A stretch of DNA of 64,000 nt from Arachis hypogaea (GCF_003086295.3 NC_092050.1:156432699-156496698); one strand, 5' to 3'; counted from the stretch's first letter, positions 1 through 12,722 are shown. The notes: generated by a model from the letters alone, not told the origin. Numbers and translations: made by a program.

Positions 1-19
1 TATTGAAAAGAGTCTTTAC

Positions 20-1229
20 CTTCTCCATTCTCTGTAATTTAATTTCTCGCAGATCTTGTATAGCAACAGTCATTTGCTTGATAGTATCATTATCTATACT
101 CTTATATCCCTCTGAATTTCCTAAACTAGGATGAACTCTGTCTATTGTCTCCTTGAAGTCCAAACCGAGTACCGAACAAAGAGAATTTAAGGTACGCAAG
201 TGGTCCTGGACTGTCTTCAGGCGATCGCTCTGCATGAAATGAAAAGAACATCATAATCAGTACTAAGGAGCAGCAAAATGTGTTACAAGTTGATAAAACG
301 GTATATGCGCATGTTAGCATGTATCACACACACACAAACATAAAGTTATTCACCTTCTCCTTTTGTAGTGCATAAAGCTGCCTATGCAATTCTTCAAGCT
401 TTCTCAATGATAAATCATTTTCATCTATAACGGGTGGAGCGTGCTCTCCAGGACTATACAACTCATTTGAGATACTTTGAATCTGCTCACGAACATCTAT
501 AAGTTGATTTCTACGATCAGACTTCCTTTTCCGCATTTCCTCCAGCTCTGGGTAAATTCTTGCTAGCTCTTGCTTCAAGCTTCCAACATTTTGATCCTAG
601 TAAAAAGAGGGAGAGAAGAGTTATTTATCCTATTCTTTGTCTTTGTGGTCCAATGGAATAACAAATAACCTTCACGACAAAACTTAAGGCAGGAAAAAAA
701 TTTCTGACAAGATTATTATTATTTGTCAGCAACAATATTTAGTACATAGAATTCATTAATATGGCATAAAACGGATTCATTTAACTGCATCCCTTTCTCC
801 ATGTCCTATTTAAGAAATACACATAAAATCTCTAAAAGTAATTAAAACCTAGCAATGTACAGAATATCCAACCTGCCTAATGTGAATCGGTCTCTCTGCC
901 AATGCTGAACAGATAGTTGCAAGCTCTGCCTCGCAGTCGGCGATTTCCTGCCTTAGTTGAACTCTGGACCAATTTGCTTGATCTACCTTTCTTCTGTATA
1001 GTTCTATACACTCTTCTTCAAGCTCAAACAACATCCTATCCTTGTCAGTCTCGGACTCCCCAACTTCATCCCATATTATCTAATTTTGGAAACATAATCC
1101 AAGGCAAACAATGAACATTTCTCATCTGTCAATCAGCATGTGGAAGGGTTCATAGGAATCATAATTGCAGAAAGGCTTAACATATACCTGAAGCTCGTGA
1201 ATAAAGGAATTTTTTCGAGGTTCAGACAT
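20..1229 (-). CDS. MAP65: MAP65 microtubule-associated protein, 5' part (partial)
   Basis: Coding exons on the minus strand are 1188-1229, 873-1079, 354-596 and 20-229. They give 234 in-frame codons with GT-AG junctions, and the last visible donor lies at 18-19, so the rest of the gene lies off the left edge. The start is MSEPRKNSFIHELQ, the first ATG after a leader acceptor near 1249. The protein is charged and helical. It carries the family-typical stretches IIWDEVGESE, YRRKVDQANWSRVQLRQ, ERPIHIRQ and LRKLEELHRQLYALQKEK, which belong to the N-terminal coiled-coil dimerisation rod. Family knowledge: MAP65/Ase1/PRC1 proteins cross-link antiparallel microtubules, and plant MAP65-3 (PLEIADE) acts at the phragmoplast midzone in cytokinesis. 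From remembered sequence the N-terminus looks closer to the MAP65-3/-4 group than to MAP65-1, and the neighbouring genes favour MAP65-3. The C-terminal microtubule-binding part is not visible, so the subtype is uncertain. Confidence 0.9.
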
Positions 1230-2228
1230 TTTTAAGCACTAGTATCTGTCAAAAGAAAATCTCATTAAAATAATAATAATAATAAAAAAAATGTCATCCT
1301 AACTTGATTAGAATTTAGAAGTTATGTTTGGAATAGATATAGAAACTACCAAATATTGCAAAAAAAAAAAAAAAAAAAAAAAAGAAGAAGAAAATTAATG
1401 ATGACAAGTCAATTAGGTCACTATCCAATGTGAAAATACCAATCAAATGGTGATAACAGGAAGCACCAGTGCAGATTATGTTCTTGTGATCTCTAAATGC
1501 TTTATCTGAAATTTGGATTCATTTTTCAATAGACTTTCTGTGGTTGGAAAAAGCAAATGAAAAAAAAAAAAAAAAAGGGGGAAGAATATATAGATTTAAA
1601 ATATGACCTTATCCGCAGTAAAACAAATTTCAAATCAAGGACGCGGCATTTTTGCCAATTGCCACTAATCTGATTCACATAAGAAGGAAAAGAATAATTG
1701 GAAATGCATCTCAGCTAAGAAGAAAGTGCAACCACTGACTAGAAAAGAAAGAGGAGCAAAAGAGCGTACACAAATGTCTGAAACAGAAAGCGAGAAACTT
1801 TCAAGACCTAGGATTGTGAGAACGATCGACACAGAAACTAAATGGAAAAAAGTTGCTAAATTTAGGTCGATTGTTTATCAAGCTTTCTGAGGATTTTGAG
1901 TGGAAGCCAAAATTAGAAAATTGGCTGTTCCATTTTCAAAAGGGATTTTTTGAGTGAACCCAGAAAAGCAAAAATTGGAATTTTTACTAATTTAACAAGC
2001 GATCGCAATTGGGAGCACTGACCTGAACCAAATGGGATTGGAGAAATGTTGCTTTGTGTTCAAAATTCTGTTTCTTCGGTGCTCGGAAGAAAGTAACAAA
2101 ACTTTAATCTTTTTTCCCGAAAAAATGAATGAAGATGGAGTGTTTTTTTTCCCTGCAAAATTCAGCGTTGTTCTGAGTTCTGAGGATGTGATTTGAATTA
2201 CTGGAATGAAAGGAGAAGATGATTGAAG

Positions 2229-2271
<43 letters not shown>

Positions 2272-2300
2272 TAGCCGTTTAATATGAAAGGGACTGTGCA
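1230..2300 (-). promoter_or_regulatory. MAP65 5' leader with probable leader intron
   Basis: Upstream of the MAP65 ATG (minus sense) a good acceptor, TTTTGACAG, ends near 1249. A possible donor, TTCAG followed by GTCAGTGC, lies near 2023. This suggests a leader intron of about 775 bp that contains two poly-A tracts (about 1362-1382 and 1560-1576). The non-coding first exon would run up to a CT microsatellite at 2231-2268. The splice pair is inferred from consensus only. Confidence 0.45.
2231..2268. repeat. (GA)19 microsatellite
   Basis: Perfect GA dinucleotide run, reading as CT on the MAP65 sense strand. Pyrimidine-rich CT tracts are common in plant core promoters and leaders, so it probably lies near the transcription start. 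It is also a likely polymorphic marker. Confidence 0.9.
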
Positions 2301-2501
2301 TTTGATTTAGTTTTTTTTTTTCTTCATTCATTCATTCTTTTTAAAAAAAAAATACAATTTAAAAAATGAAAATTAATTTCGGTTTGCATTTTCTTTTATT
2401 ATTGAGTATTAATTTTGGTTCACTAAAATTTTGTGTAAAAAAAATTATCGAATCATATTTTATCTATTTATTTAATAAAAAATATGCCTAATATAATGAT
2501 A

Positions 2502-2608
2502 GGCAAATAATAATGTCATTCTTATTTTTTTATAAATTATATAAAATATAAATAAAAATTATGTGAAAAGTAAAATTATTAAAAGTAAGAGTGACATTAT
2601 TATTTCTT
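2502..2608. mobile_element. Small palindromic MITE (107 bp) with 8-bp target duplication
   Basis: The two ends are inverted copies: AAATAATAATGTCATTCTTA on the left and the reverse complement of AAGAGTGACATTATTATTTC on the right. The element is flanked on both sides by TAATGATA (2494-2501 and 2609-2616). There is no coding capacity. The 8-bp duplication would fit a hAT-type source, but the superfamily is inferred. Confidence 0.6.
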
Positions 2609-2964
2609 TAATGATAATTAAAATACTGATAAATAATACAAAATCAATTAAATTAAAAATCAAATGAGTCATCATTTCAAGGAAAATGACTTGAAAATTT
2701 TAAGCAAACATGTTAATGAGTCAGAAAATTTTTACTATCATTTTCAAAAATATAATATTAACAAGTTATTAATTTAAATCAGAAAAAGATAAAGGGGATT
2801 TAAATAAAAAACTGTTAATATGGATATATCTGAGAAAACAATAATCAACCGACATAAATTTTAAACGTGTAATTTTTAGATTTTGACTCAGGTAACAATT
2901 AAACAACAAAATTTTGTAGAGTCAAAATCTATTGTGAAACAACTGAAAATATGTCTCATTTTAA

Positions 2965-3427
2965 CTATGATACACGGACACAGGACACGACACGGACACG
3001 TCGACACGCACATTTAAAATCTTATAAGACACGGGATACGCATACATATAAAGTATAAAGTATTTTTTTTAGATAAATCGTAATGATATTTTAATATTTT
3101 ATTAATATTAAAATATAAATTAATTTTTTAATAATTTTTAATGTCTTATTTTAATTATATCAAGTATTTAAAATATCTTTTTATTTTAATAATAATAATA
3201 TATACTATATCTAAATTTATTTCAAGAATATATGTTAAGAATAAGACTGGACACACTAACACATGATGGTATTTAGTTGTGTCCAAGTGAGTCCGAAGAA
3301 GAATTTTTTATTTTTTATTAAGACACAATTGGACACAGCAGACACGCGTGTCGGACAGTGAGTGTCGTATCCGAAATGTGTCCGACACAAGAATACGACA
3401 ACTCAGCGAAGTGTCCGTGTTTCATAG
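2965..3427. mobile_element. CTATGA-family MITE, copy A (463 bp)
   Basis: The terminal inverted repeats are CTATGATACACGGACAC on the left and, read from the right end, CTATGAAACACGGACAC. Flanks are CATTTTAA (2957-2964) and CATTTTAG (3428-3435), an 8-bp target duplication with one mismatch. Both subterminal regions are rich in GACACG/GTGTCC words around an AT-rich core. The same family is present at 42270-42741 and, truncated, at 61998-62275. It has no ORF and is a non-autonomous element, probably hAT-like. Confidence 0.8.
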
Positions 3428-3812
3428 CATTTTAGTATTTTACTATAAGAATTATATAGTCTTTGATTTAAATGGTCATTTTCCTTGATAATGACCACAT
3501 GCTCTCATTGCTCTGCATGGAACTTAGTACCAAACAATCACTACAAAAATTAAATAGAATAACAAACACAGCAACTAAGTGGGAATAGAACAGAATTTGT
3601 AAAAAATTACAAGAAAAAAAGATATATGAACTTATGTGGAACAAGGAACATACAACATTACTCATGAACAGACATGGGTATAAGCTAGATGCTTATCATC
3701 CTAAACTTTATATTTAAAAAAAAAAGATAAATTTCTCTATATAATATACTTCTAAGAAGATTTAAAAAGAAAAGAATGGACTAGTCTTAGTCCTCAGACA
3801 GGTATAAGTATC

Positions 3813-6103
3813 TCATGATGCATTACCACCTTCAAACTCTCTCTTAATCATTTCAAACAAAATCTCATTCCAAGTATCTACAGGACCTGGCATGCACCAA
3901 TGTAAGCAATCCTGTGGCGGCGGCTTTCCGTCCGGGCCGCGCACCGTGATCTTATTTGGGTCTTTATTCCTGAAGGGACCAGGATGGCCATCATGCCGGT
4001 AACTAAAGGCTTCAGTGATATCCATGAACAACAACTTTGATCCATTTGTTGCCTTCTTTGATGCATGATTAAAACCTTTAACCTGTTGCTCATACATTGC
4101 ATTTGTATGGCCATTTTCCACCAACTCACCAAGTCCAAGAGGCTTAACCTTCCCGGTGCATGATCCGCCGGTATTCCAAGCGCCACCCTCGTAATGATCA
4201 GGCGAATAGGAACGAAGAATTGCAAGCCCTGTGAAATTTGGATGCATTGCAAGAGCAGTAAACATTGTTTCAACAGATATACCAAATGCTTCAACATTGT
4301 TGATCTTCATCGGCCGAGATTTGTCCGGCCACCACAATTGCCCTCCTACTATCTCATTGTTCAAGACATACACTGACTGTTTGGCAAACCAGTGGCCAGA
4401 GGAAAGAACAACCACATCAAATTTTGGCAGAAATTCCATGACCTTCTCGTCAGGGATATCGAGGAAGAGCTTATCCACACCTTCCGGTGCATAATCAAAT
4501 GGTTCAGAACTGTGCTTGACTAGCCATGAGGACCATATTCGGATAATAGTGACAGATGTGGACTTAAAATAAAATCGCTGCATGTTACGGTTTCCATTGT
4601 TCTTGGGTGTTTCTACCTGAAAGTGGCATTTTTCGGTTAAGCATGTTGCTATTGAAAAAAGATGCAATCATAATGCAAAGTAGTAATGGTCAACTTCTAG
4701 AAAATTTAGTCACAAATATAAAAATGATAGCTGAAATGTGGTCATGTCTTATGTCAAGTAGTTTAGTTAAACATGTCAAACCATCTAACGATTCTCAACT
4801 ATGATCTTCACATGAAGTCATAATAGAGTAATCATGAGAAGATGTTAAGAACAAGATGCTAGTGAGAACTGGCCAATTTTTCTCCAATAACCAAAATGTT
4901 TCATTGGTCATAGAAATTGGAACAGTAAGGAATGAGGAATGTAACCTGCCAGAGAATACACATCATTGATTCCATCTGGTTTCGAGCAACTGAATCCCCA
5001 ATGAAAGCCAATGTCTTGCCTCTCATCACCTCCAAAAATTTCCTAGGATCGAGACGAGGGATGTCACATTGAAAGGGCTTCCATCTCCAGTTCTCATAAT
5101 CCTTATCAGGCCTCCCATTACCCTGGCAATTCTGCATTTGTGTCAATACGGGGCACGAATCGTTCCTGTATAACGGTCCCAACGAATCATGTAACCATGT
5201 TCCATGGAATAGATTACAGCCTACATAACAGAAGAAACATAAAACACCAGTCAAAGACCAGTTTCAAACAAAATTATCATAAAGTTTACACCTGAAATCC
5301 TTAACTAACAAGATACAAGCATTAATAATGATTTACATATTTTAAGCATATAAAAACACATGTAACAAATTGAAATGCCTTCTTATATTATGGCTGCATT
5401 GTATTTACAGAAGTAAACAAAGCAAACAAGCATAAAAACAGTTAATTTTTGTATAAAATAAGAAAAGTAGAATGCAACCTGAATTAACAGAACCAGAATA
5501 GGATTCATTAGATGAGGCTGGAACTGCTGTTGATACTGATTCTGGAGGAGACTTAGAGGTATCATTTGATGTGGTGATTAATGTGCCGGGATCATTCATC
5601 AACGCCGTGGATGTAGGTGCCTCAATTGTAACATTAACAGTCACATTGGAAGAAATAGTACCAGCCAGTGGCAAAGGCGAATTCGAAGTTAAATCAGATT
5701 GAGCATGCAGGTTGCTATCAACCTTATCAGTACTGGTTTCTGTATATTCTGATGAAGCAGATTCACTAGAGGGTTCTTGTGAATTTAATTCGGTAACAGT
5801 TTTCGCTACCTTCCTATCACTTGAGGGTGGTTCATTATCTACTAGATCTAAACTTCCATTGGAGGAAACATCAGTGGAACTTCCATGAACTGGAAAAACT
5901 GATATATCATAAAATCTCGAACGATCTATGCCGTAGAAATACTGGCGAACCGTGGAGCCAACTGGGTATGAGGCAAGAATTCCAGAAGCACAAATCAAGA
6001 ACAATGCAAGTACTCCCAAGAAAACCACAATCCAAGAAAGAGGTCTTGGACTTGGAGACTCATTGGGAGAACTCTTTGGATTATCCCAAGTCATGGCTTT
6101 CAT
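3813..6103 (-). CDS. TBL: Trichome-birefringence-like (TBL) O-acetyltransferase
   Basis: Exons on the minus strand are 5479-6103, 4946-5220 and 3813-4616, giving 567 aa with consistent phases and GT-AG introns. The N-terminus has a short cytosolic tail and one membrane anchor (about residues 22-46, core WIVVFLGVLALFLICASG), a type II Golgi topology. A Ser/Thr- and Asn-rich stem follows to about residue 208. The PMR5N Cys-rich part carries the GDS motif (FIGDSVARNQ, about residues 283-285). The C-terminal PC-esterase part ends with the D-x-x-H motif (DCLHWCMPG, Asp536 and His539). GDS Ser plus DxxH Asp/His form the catalytic triad of TBL enzymes, which acetylate cell-wall polysaccharides such as xylan, mannan or pectin. 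The substrate cannot be read from sequence. Neighbouring genes suggest the YLS7/TBL17 clade. An in-frame second Met lies at residue 4. A leader intron of about 6251-6558 is plausible. Confidence 0.93.
4782..4820. repeat. Relic of the 47.0-kb hairpin MITE family in TBL intron 2
   Basis: CATCTAACGATTCTCAACTA followed by TCTTCACATGAAGTCA matches the right half of the hairpin elements at 41325-41467 and 47030-47171 with a few mismatches. The other half is missing or too decayed to see. Confidence 0.5.
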
Positions 6104-6119
6104 TTAAACAAAGCAAATA

Positions 6120-8836
6120 AGCTCTACACTAAAACTTGAAGCATCAAAGGCTTTTTGAGTTCCCAAACCATAGAAACTACTAAACTAACTATCAAAGCTG
6201 CTTCTTCAAGCAGTGAAATTGCTAATCATCAATCCACAAGACCAGCACTGTTAAAACACAGACAAAAACAAATAATTAAGGAATGATTATGATTACAAAC
6301 TAAGTATGAACAAAATCAAACTATGAAACAATGAGCAGAAAGCTACACTCTTTAGCACATGATCATGCAGTTCATCAACATTAATAAGCTCGGGAACCAT
6401 AAAGGAATGGAATTTAGCATAAAAACTCGTACCCCAAGAATAAAAAACACATTTTTCCTACAAAAAATAAATACCCAGAAAAGGAAATGAGCTGAAACCA
6501 AATGGGGTCACCCAATTAATGAAAAAACAAAAAGAAGAAGCATAAAAAGCAGAAACCTTTGAGTACCATGTTGTCTTGGTTCTGAACAACTGGAAAGATG
6601 CATCAAGCAATTGTGTGGTAGAAAGGGATGAATGAGGAATTTAGAAGAAATACTATTGAGAAATGAGGGACAAGGTGTTCTTTGTTGCCTATGTTTATGT
6701 TGTAATGCTTGTCCACTTCTACAGAGGAGCGAGGATCTCGTTCAATTACAAATTACTAAGCATATGACACTCACCGAAATAGAAAATTAAAATTATTGAG
6801 TTCCCAAAGCTTGCATGCTCAAGCCTCAAAAACCTCTTAAATCTTGAGCACATGAATCGCATATATATAATAATATAATAATATATAATATAATATGATA
6901 TATTTTTTTTGGTGACTAATATAATATGATATATGATCGTGCTTAGTAGTCATCATTTCTTATCTTATATAGTAAAATAATCAAGCTCTTGGAATCATCA
7001 TCATAGGGTGAAAAAATGGTTAACTCAATTTGAGTTAAAGAAAGTCACTCAAATATTTTCCTAAAAAATTTCTATTCTTAATCCGTTGTAATTAATTTCT
7101 TAAAATAATAAATTATTTGATTAAGAAAAGTAATCATAGTATTATTATTTGGGTGACTAAATAATTCATTAATTCATAAATAGTTAAACCAATTTAAGTT
7201 GATTTAGTGTTCAATTTACTAAATCGTTTAAATAAATATCGAAAATTTTAAATTTTGTTTTGTACATGTAATTAGGTTAAAATTTGAATGAATACCCCAT
7301 TCGACTCCTGACAATTACCTCGAAAGGACAACGAGGTCTCAAGAAAAAAAAACACCCAATTTGATCTTTAATCTTTTTTTTTTTTGACTGATTAGCTCCT
7401 GTACCAAAAAAATAACATTAACTATTTTTGACACAAAACTCTCATTATTCTTTCGAGATAATTATCAGGGACGGTTTTGGATTTTTCTCTTAAAATTTTA
7501 ATATTATTCAACTAAGATTGAGTTGCTCAACTAATCAATGAGAGTTAAAAATATATTTTTGTTTGTAGAAAAAAAGAGCACAAATATTTGAAGGTGATGA
7601 TGTTTATTTTTTCCATACATTTTCTGCATGGGATATTCAAAATATAAATGGGATGTGATAATGAAAATGAATTATGGATTGTGAGATGGCTGCACTTCCT
7701 CTCATTGATGATTTCATAATAGACTTTTAACCTAATGGCCTGCTACAAGTGTTTTATTTGTGAAAATTTATTTTTCTTTTGAAATTGATAAATTGGAAGG
7801 ATTGATGTAGATAAAGCATCTATTTGTTGCAATAACATCATTCATATATAAATACTCTAACACCCGGAAAAAAAATATAATTGTTATCAATTAATTATGT
7901 ATTTAAATTATATTTTAATTAATAAAATAAAGAAAATGAGTGTTGGTTATTAAAAAATAAAAAAATTACATGTGTACACAAAATTAACTATCAAATAAAT
8001 TAATCATATTTGAATATATTTATACATATTAATCCATACATTTTTTTAACTAAATAATCAGTTACTGAAATAATTAAACATAATATAGTCGAATAATTAA
8101 ACTTATAATAGACCAATAACTAAATTTATTTATAGTAACATAACAAAATAAATTTTATGAAATGTCAAATATATATTTATAGGTAATAATTAATTAGTGT
8201 TGATTTTTTTGTTTACACGTGATATAATTATAAAAAAAATACTAGTTTTAAAATAATGGGATTGTATTTTGTAAATTTGATAGCTGGCAAATCCCTTTCA
8301 TCTGTTTTAAGGATGAGATCTAATTCTTAAGGTTGGAAAGGGAAGACAACATTTAAGTTCAAATTCTTTCCCCATTATTTCGAAATTCCTTACACCAAAT
8401 ATTGTTTGTCAATTGAAGATGACTTGTAATTGGAAAAAACGTTTGTGGGTTGGAGAATTTCCTTATTATCAAACCTCAATCGAAAGTAGGAAGCCTTTAA
8501 TGGAATTTTGGCTAGTCATCATTTTTTGGATACTTTAAAATGAAAATATTTTATAAAGAAAATGAAAATCAAACTATTTTTTTATTATTTTGGAATAATT
8601 CTAATGACATCTGATCGTATGAAAAATCGGTCTTCATGAGGATAAAATTATAAAACAAAAAAACAAAAAAAAAAAGTCAGAATAAGAGGGGGATTAGAGC
8701 AGAGTTTTACAAATTGAATTTTTTCATAACAAGACATCGCACACTTTGTAAATGAAAAAAAAATACTGTGCTTTTAGCTTAAAAAGTTTGAAATATTTTA
8801 AAAAGTATTTATAAAGATATTTTTTAAATTAATTTG
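6120..8836. other. TBL upstream region and AT-rich intergenic DNA
   Basis: About 6120-6700 holds the TBL leader and probable leader intron. From 6850 the sequence is very AT-rich (TATAATA runs near 6860-6930) and shows no ORF, hairpin or duplication that I can support. Confidence 0.5.
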
Positions 8837-10473
8837 TTTTTTTTTTTTTTACTAAATAGAAAAGAAAGAAAAAAAAGAGACAACCAAATTAATTGGCTAG
8901 GGTCATATCTAAATCTATTAGATGTTGAAACTCACTTCAAGGTTGGCTCCAATTCGAGTGAATGTCCGCGACAGAAGCAGCTGCTTTAGCCATACAATCT
9001 GCAACACTATTTGCAGTCCACTGAATTAAAAGAATAGAGACTCTCCAATTCCCATTCATAACCTCCTGTATATACTTTGCCAAATCCCATTCCGGAATAT
9101 CCTTACCAAGCATTCTTTGGTTTACCAAGAAAAGAGCTTATAAACAGTCTGTTTCACAGATAACCTCACGAAATCCACTCTCCCAAGCAAGCAGTAAACC
9201 TCTCCAAATTGCATACAATTCAGCAAAAAGAACACTGCACACTTCGACTTTTCCAGTGCAACCTTTCAACCAACATCCATCAGGATTGCGAATGATACAA
9301 CCAAAACCAGCATAGCCAGAAGGAGCAAACCAACTAGCATTACAATTTAATTTAACAGAATGAACTGGAGGTGGAACCCAATGCAAACAAAGTGAAGGAG
9401 GAGACAGAGATTGATGCATAGCAAAAATAGTGTGAAACTCCCTTACTGAACTACGAATCAAACTCACCACCTTACTAGCACTCCATGAATCATCTATATT
9501 AAATAAGTCATTATTCCTGCTTCTCCAAATCCACCAGATGGTCGAAAAGAAAAGAAAAACATCTCCACTCCTTGCACCTCTGTAGAGCCAATCATGTAAA
9601 TTCGAGTTATCTGAATACAGGCCTAAAAGGTTCCAGACCTTCTTGGCACTAGGGCACTCCCGAAGACAATGAAGAATGGATTCATAACCATTTTGATACC
9701 GATGACAGGTGTTAGATAAAGCTAAACCACGACCCAAACAAAACTCTGCCGTAGGAATAGCATTATGAAGACTGAGCCAAATCAAGAACTTGTACTTCTC
9801 AAGAATATGCAGTCGCCATACCCACAACCAATTATCATGCTCATTCCAGTCAAACTTTCTTTTGGCTAGCCAACTGTACCCACTCCTAACTGAGTAGAGT
9901 CTAGAAGATGCCACACCCCACGACCAACCCAAACTTTCTCCAGCATTCAGATCCGGATTATAAGCATTCAAACGCTGTTTGACATCTTCTGGAATGATAG
10001 AGAAAATATCATGGAGATTCCATTGACCATCTTTCCAAACGTCTCTAATAATTAAATCAGAGTCAGATATATGTACAAAAGGGACATCTTGAGCAATTGG
10101 GCCCTCAATACTCCAATTGTCAAACCAAAAAGATTGATCAAGTGACCCAACGCACCAAGAGAAGACATCCTTAAGAGCACCAAAAGCCTTTGAAATACTC
10201 TTCCAAACATGAGAAGCATTGCAAGGGACAGGGCCATCTAAAACTTCCTCATTCCTCATATACTTCACCCTCAATAGAGCAACCCAAGGCTTGTCCTGAC
10301 AATGAAAAAGTTGCCACACCAATTTACCAAGTAAAGATATATTAACACACGCATGATTTTTAATACCCAGGTCACCAAATTTTTTTGGAGTAATCACGGT
10401 CCTCCAATTAACAAGAGAAAGACCTCTACCATCAACTTGACCCTTCCAAATGAACTGTCTCATCATAGAAGAC
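8837..10473 (-). mobile_element. 5'-truncated LINE (non-LTR retrotransposon)
   Basis: On the minus strand the element ends in a poly-A of 14 nt (8837-8850). A short 3' UTR precedes it, then the C-terminal part of a LINE ORF2. It breaks off at about 10473, where coding sequence meets AT-rich flank, as expected for incomplete reverse transcription. AATTAATTT flanks it at 8827-8835 and 10474-10482, a possible 9-bp target duplication, though this word is AT-rich and could be chance. Endonuclease and most reverse-transcriptase sequence is absent. Confidence 0.85.
8937..10473 (-). pseudogene. Broken LINE ORF2: RT tail, zf-RVT and RNase H domains
   Basis: One frame runs from the truncation point to a stop at 8937, interrupted by an in-frame TAA at 9138-9140. 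Visible parts in order: end of the reverse transcriptase/thumb (MMRQFIWKGQVDGRG, LGIKNHACVNISLLGKLVWQ); a zinc-binding RVT segment (WLWVWRLHILEKYKFLIW, LGRGLALSNTCHRYQ, ESILHCLRECPSAKKVW); then a plant LINE RNase H. In the RNase H the first catalytic position reads LNCNASW where an Asp is usual. The Glu (ELYAIWRG) and second Asp (CETDC) remain, and the last Asp (VADCMAKAA) lies beyond the stop. It is non-functional. The single stop with intact frame on both sides suggests a fairly young insertion. Confidence 0.88.
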
Positions 10474-10483
10474 AATTAATTTA

Positions 10484-11782
10484 TATTTTTAAAAAAATAA
10501 AAAATCTAATATAACTTATATATTAGTTTTTGCCCATACCGCACAATGAGTATATCATTACATTTAAGAGTTTAAATTAAAACAAAAAGTTATATTAACA
10601 AAAAAAATATTGTATAAAAAATATATAATTTTTCATAATATTTTTAATTTGGTAAGTTAAAGACTAATTCGCTATAGATCTGAGTTCTATTTAAATATTT
10701 GTAAACATTTGCGAGTAGTCAACAAATCACTGCATATATAAGGTCAAATTCAAACTCTTTTTTTATTTTGGAAGATTATATATGAGAGACTACCTGTTCT
10801 TCAAAAGATCTAATCCCGAGTTCAATTAGTGAATCCAATCTGCCACAGTGCAAACATGTTGAAGAATCAACTTTTCATTGTTTATGGGAGTATACATAAT
10901 CGAAGAATGTTTGACGAGTTAATAGTCAAAATCGTCCCTGAAAGATACCTCGATTTCTATTTTGGTCATCGAAAGACAAAATTAATCGAAATCGTCCCCA
11001 AAAGATACACAACTTGGTCACGTTAGTCCTTCCGTCAGTTGGATGATGACGTGGCGGGTTAATGTCACGTGTCACTTAACAAGTAAAAAAGTTATTTATA
11101 ATCAAAATAGTCCTTGAAAGTTCAGACCTAAGTCATTTTCATCCCTAAAATTTTAAAAATTAATCAAATTAGTCTTTATATATATATTTTTTATTTTTTC
11201 TTGATAATATTAAATTTGAAATATTTTTTGATACTACTAATTTTAATAGAAATATAATTGACAAACAAAAAATTAGTAATTGTATCTTTTCTTCTTAAAA
11301 TTTTTTTTAATAAAATTATCTCTCTCCTTTAATTCTTCTCAAAATCTCTCTTATTCTTTTATATTCTTTTATATATATATTTCAGCAAAATGTAATAATG
11401 TAAGAAAAAGATTTTAGAATAGAAAAGAATAATTTTGACACTAATATTTTTTTAAAAGAGCTAAAAGACTACTTAAAATAAGTAGCTATGTGTTATTCTT
11501 AGTTTGTCAAAACCTTCTCTTTAGAATCTATTTATAGATGAAGAAGGTTTTAAATTAAATAATAATAGGACATTATTTACTTAACCTATTTACTAATTAG
11601 TGAAACGGAAAAGTCTGCATCTATGTATTTTTTATATGGGTGTTAATTAAGTAATTTTTTTCACACGCGTGTCTCCCACCCCTCACTCGTTTGTCATACA
11701 CGCGCTACATATAATGTGCTACAACCTAAAATTTTGCTCAACGTAAACCTTCTACTGCAACGTAAACCTTCTTCTTCTTCTT

Positions 11783-11813
<31 letters not shown>

Positions 11814-12139
11814 TTCTCTGCTCACGTTCTTCCTTATTGATCTACATTGCCTTCGTCGTTCTTCTCTGGTCGCGTTCATTTTCTCGTTTTCTTATTTCGA
11901 TCTGGTTGCATTTATATTCTTTCTATTCTTCTTCATTTTCTTCTTCGATCTGCACTTCTGAATCGAAACAATAAATGACTCAACTTCAAATTAGGAGAGC
12001 GATTTGTATTACTCTTCTGAAACGAATCAAACTGACAAAGTTTGGATTATTCAATTTTGAATCGAATTGAATGGAATGCAATTACTAATTTGAATTGAAT
12101 TAAATTGAATTCATAATATGTAAATTGTAGGTAGAGTTA
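10484..12139. other. Intergenic region with dispersed-repeat debris
   Basis: Around 10915-11170 there is a low-copy-looking repeat with phrases such as TCAAAATCGTCCCTGAAAGA and its variants repeated at about 60 to 180-bp spacing. This is typical of decayed legume MITE or LTR material, but no clear ends are visible. The rest is AT-rich without genes. A CTT microsatellite is listed separately. Confidence 0.4.
11768..11812. repeat. (CTT)15 microsatellite
   Basis: Trinucleotide run of about 45 bp. It produces a spurious poly-serine reading frame that should not be annotated as a gene. Confidence 0.9.
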
Positions 12140-12375
12140 TTTGAATTTGATTTTATATAATGGATTATGTTTCGTTCACTCAGTACTATACAATTGTTTC
12201 ACCATGAGTACTGTGTTCGATTCACCATGAGTACTGTGTTCGGTTCATTCTACAGAAAGCTGTTTGAATTTGATTTTATATAATGGATTATGTTTCGTTC
12301 ACTCAGTACTATACAATTGTATTGTGTTCGGTTCACCATGAGTACTGTGTTCGGTTCATTATGCACTATTCAAAA
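12140..12375. repeat. Tandem duplication, period 123 bp (about two copies)
   Basis: The block beginning TTTGAATTTGATTTTATATA occurs at 12140 and again at 12263. It continues through CGTTCACTCAGTACTATACA and the sub-repeat CACCATGAGTACTGTGTTCG. That sub-repeat itself occurs three times with small changes, so the second unit is slightly rearranged. Confidence 0.8.
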
Positions 12376-12722
12376 CTCTTCTTCCTCACCTTCTACTGCT
12401 TTTTCAGCTGAGAGAGAAGGAGAAAAAGACAAAAAATACAGCAGCAACAACAACAAAAGAATGACGATAAGGAGAAAACACATGAAGAAGAAGGAACACG
12501 AAAAAGGAGGAGAAAGAGGAACGCGAAGAATGCGAAGAAGAAGACGCTCCGTGCGTAAACAAGCGTGAAAAGAAGCGTTGGGCAAGCGCGATTCGTGTGT
12601 GTTGGGCGCGTGTATTTCACGTTTCATTTAATGGTATTGAGTTTTTTTGGTGTTGGGCCAACTTGATTACATGATTATATGGATGTGTAGCATCTGATAG
12701 TGAAAACATATTATAGAAACTC
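12376..12722. other. Low-complexity purine-rich intergenic DNA
   Basis: GAA/AAG-rich sequence (12405-12550) that yields Lys/Arg/Glu-rich reading frames on plus and Phe/Leu/Ser-rich frames on minus. Neither resembles a protein family I know. No gene is called. Confidence 0.5.

Noticed and set aside
11716..11961. Poly-serine reading frame
   Set aside because: Translation of the (CTT)n microsatellite and T-rich flank; not a plausible protein.
12290..12627. Lys/Arg/Glu-rich frame on plus and overlapping frames on minus
   Set aside because: Caused by a purine-rich low-complexity stretch; overlapping open frames on both strands and no known domain.
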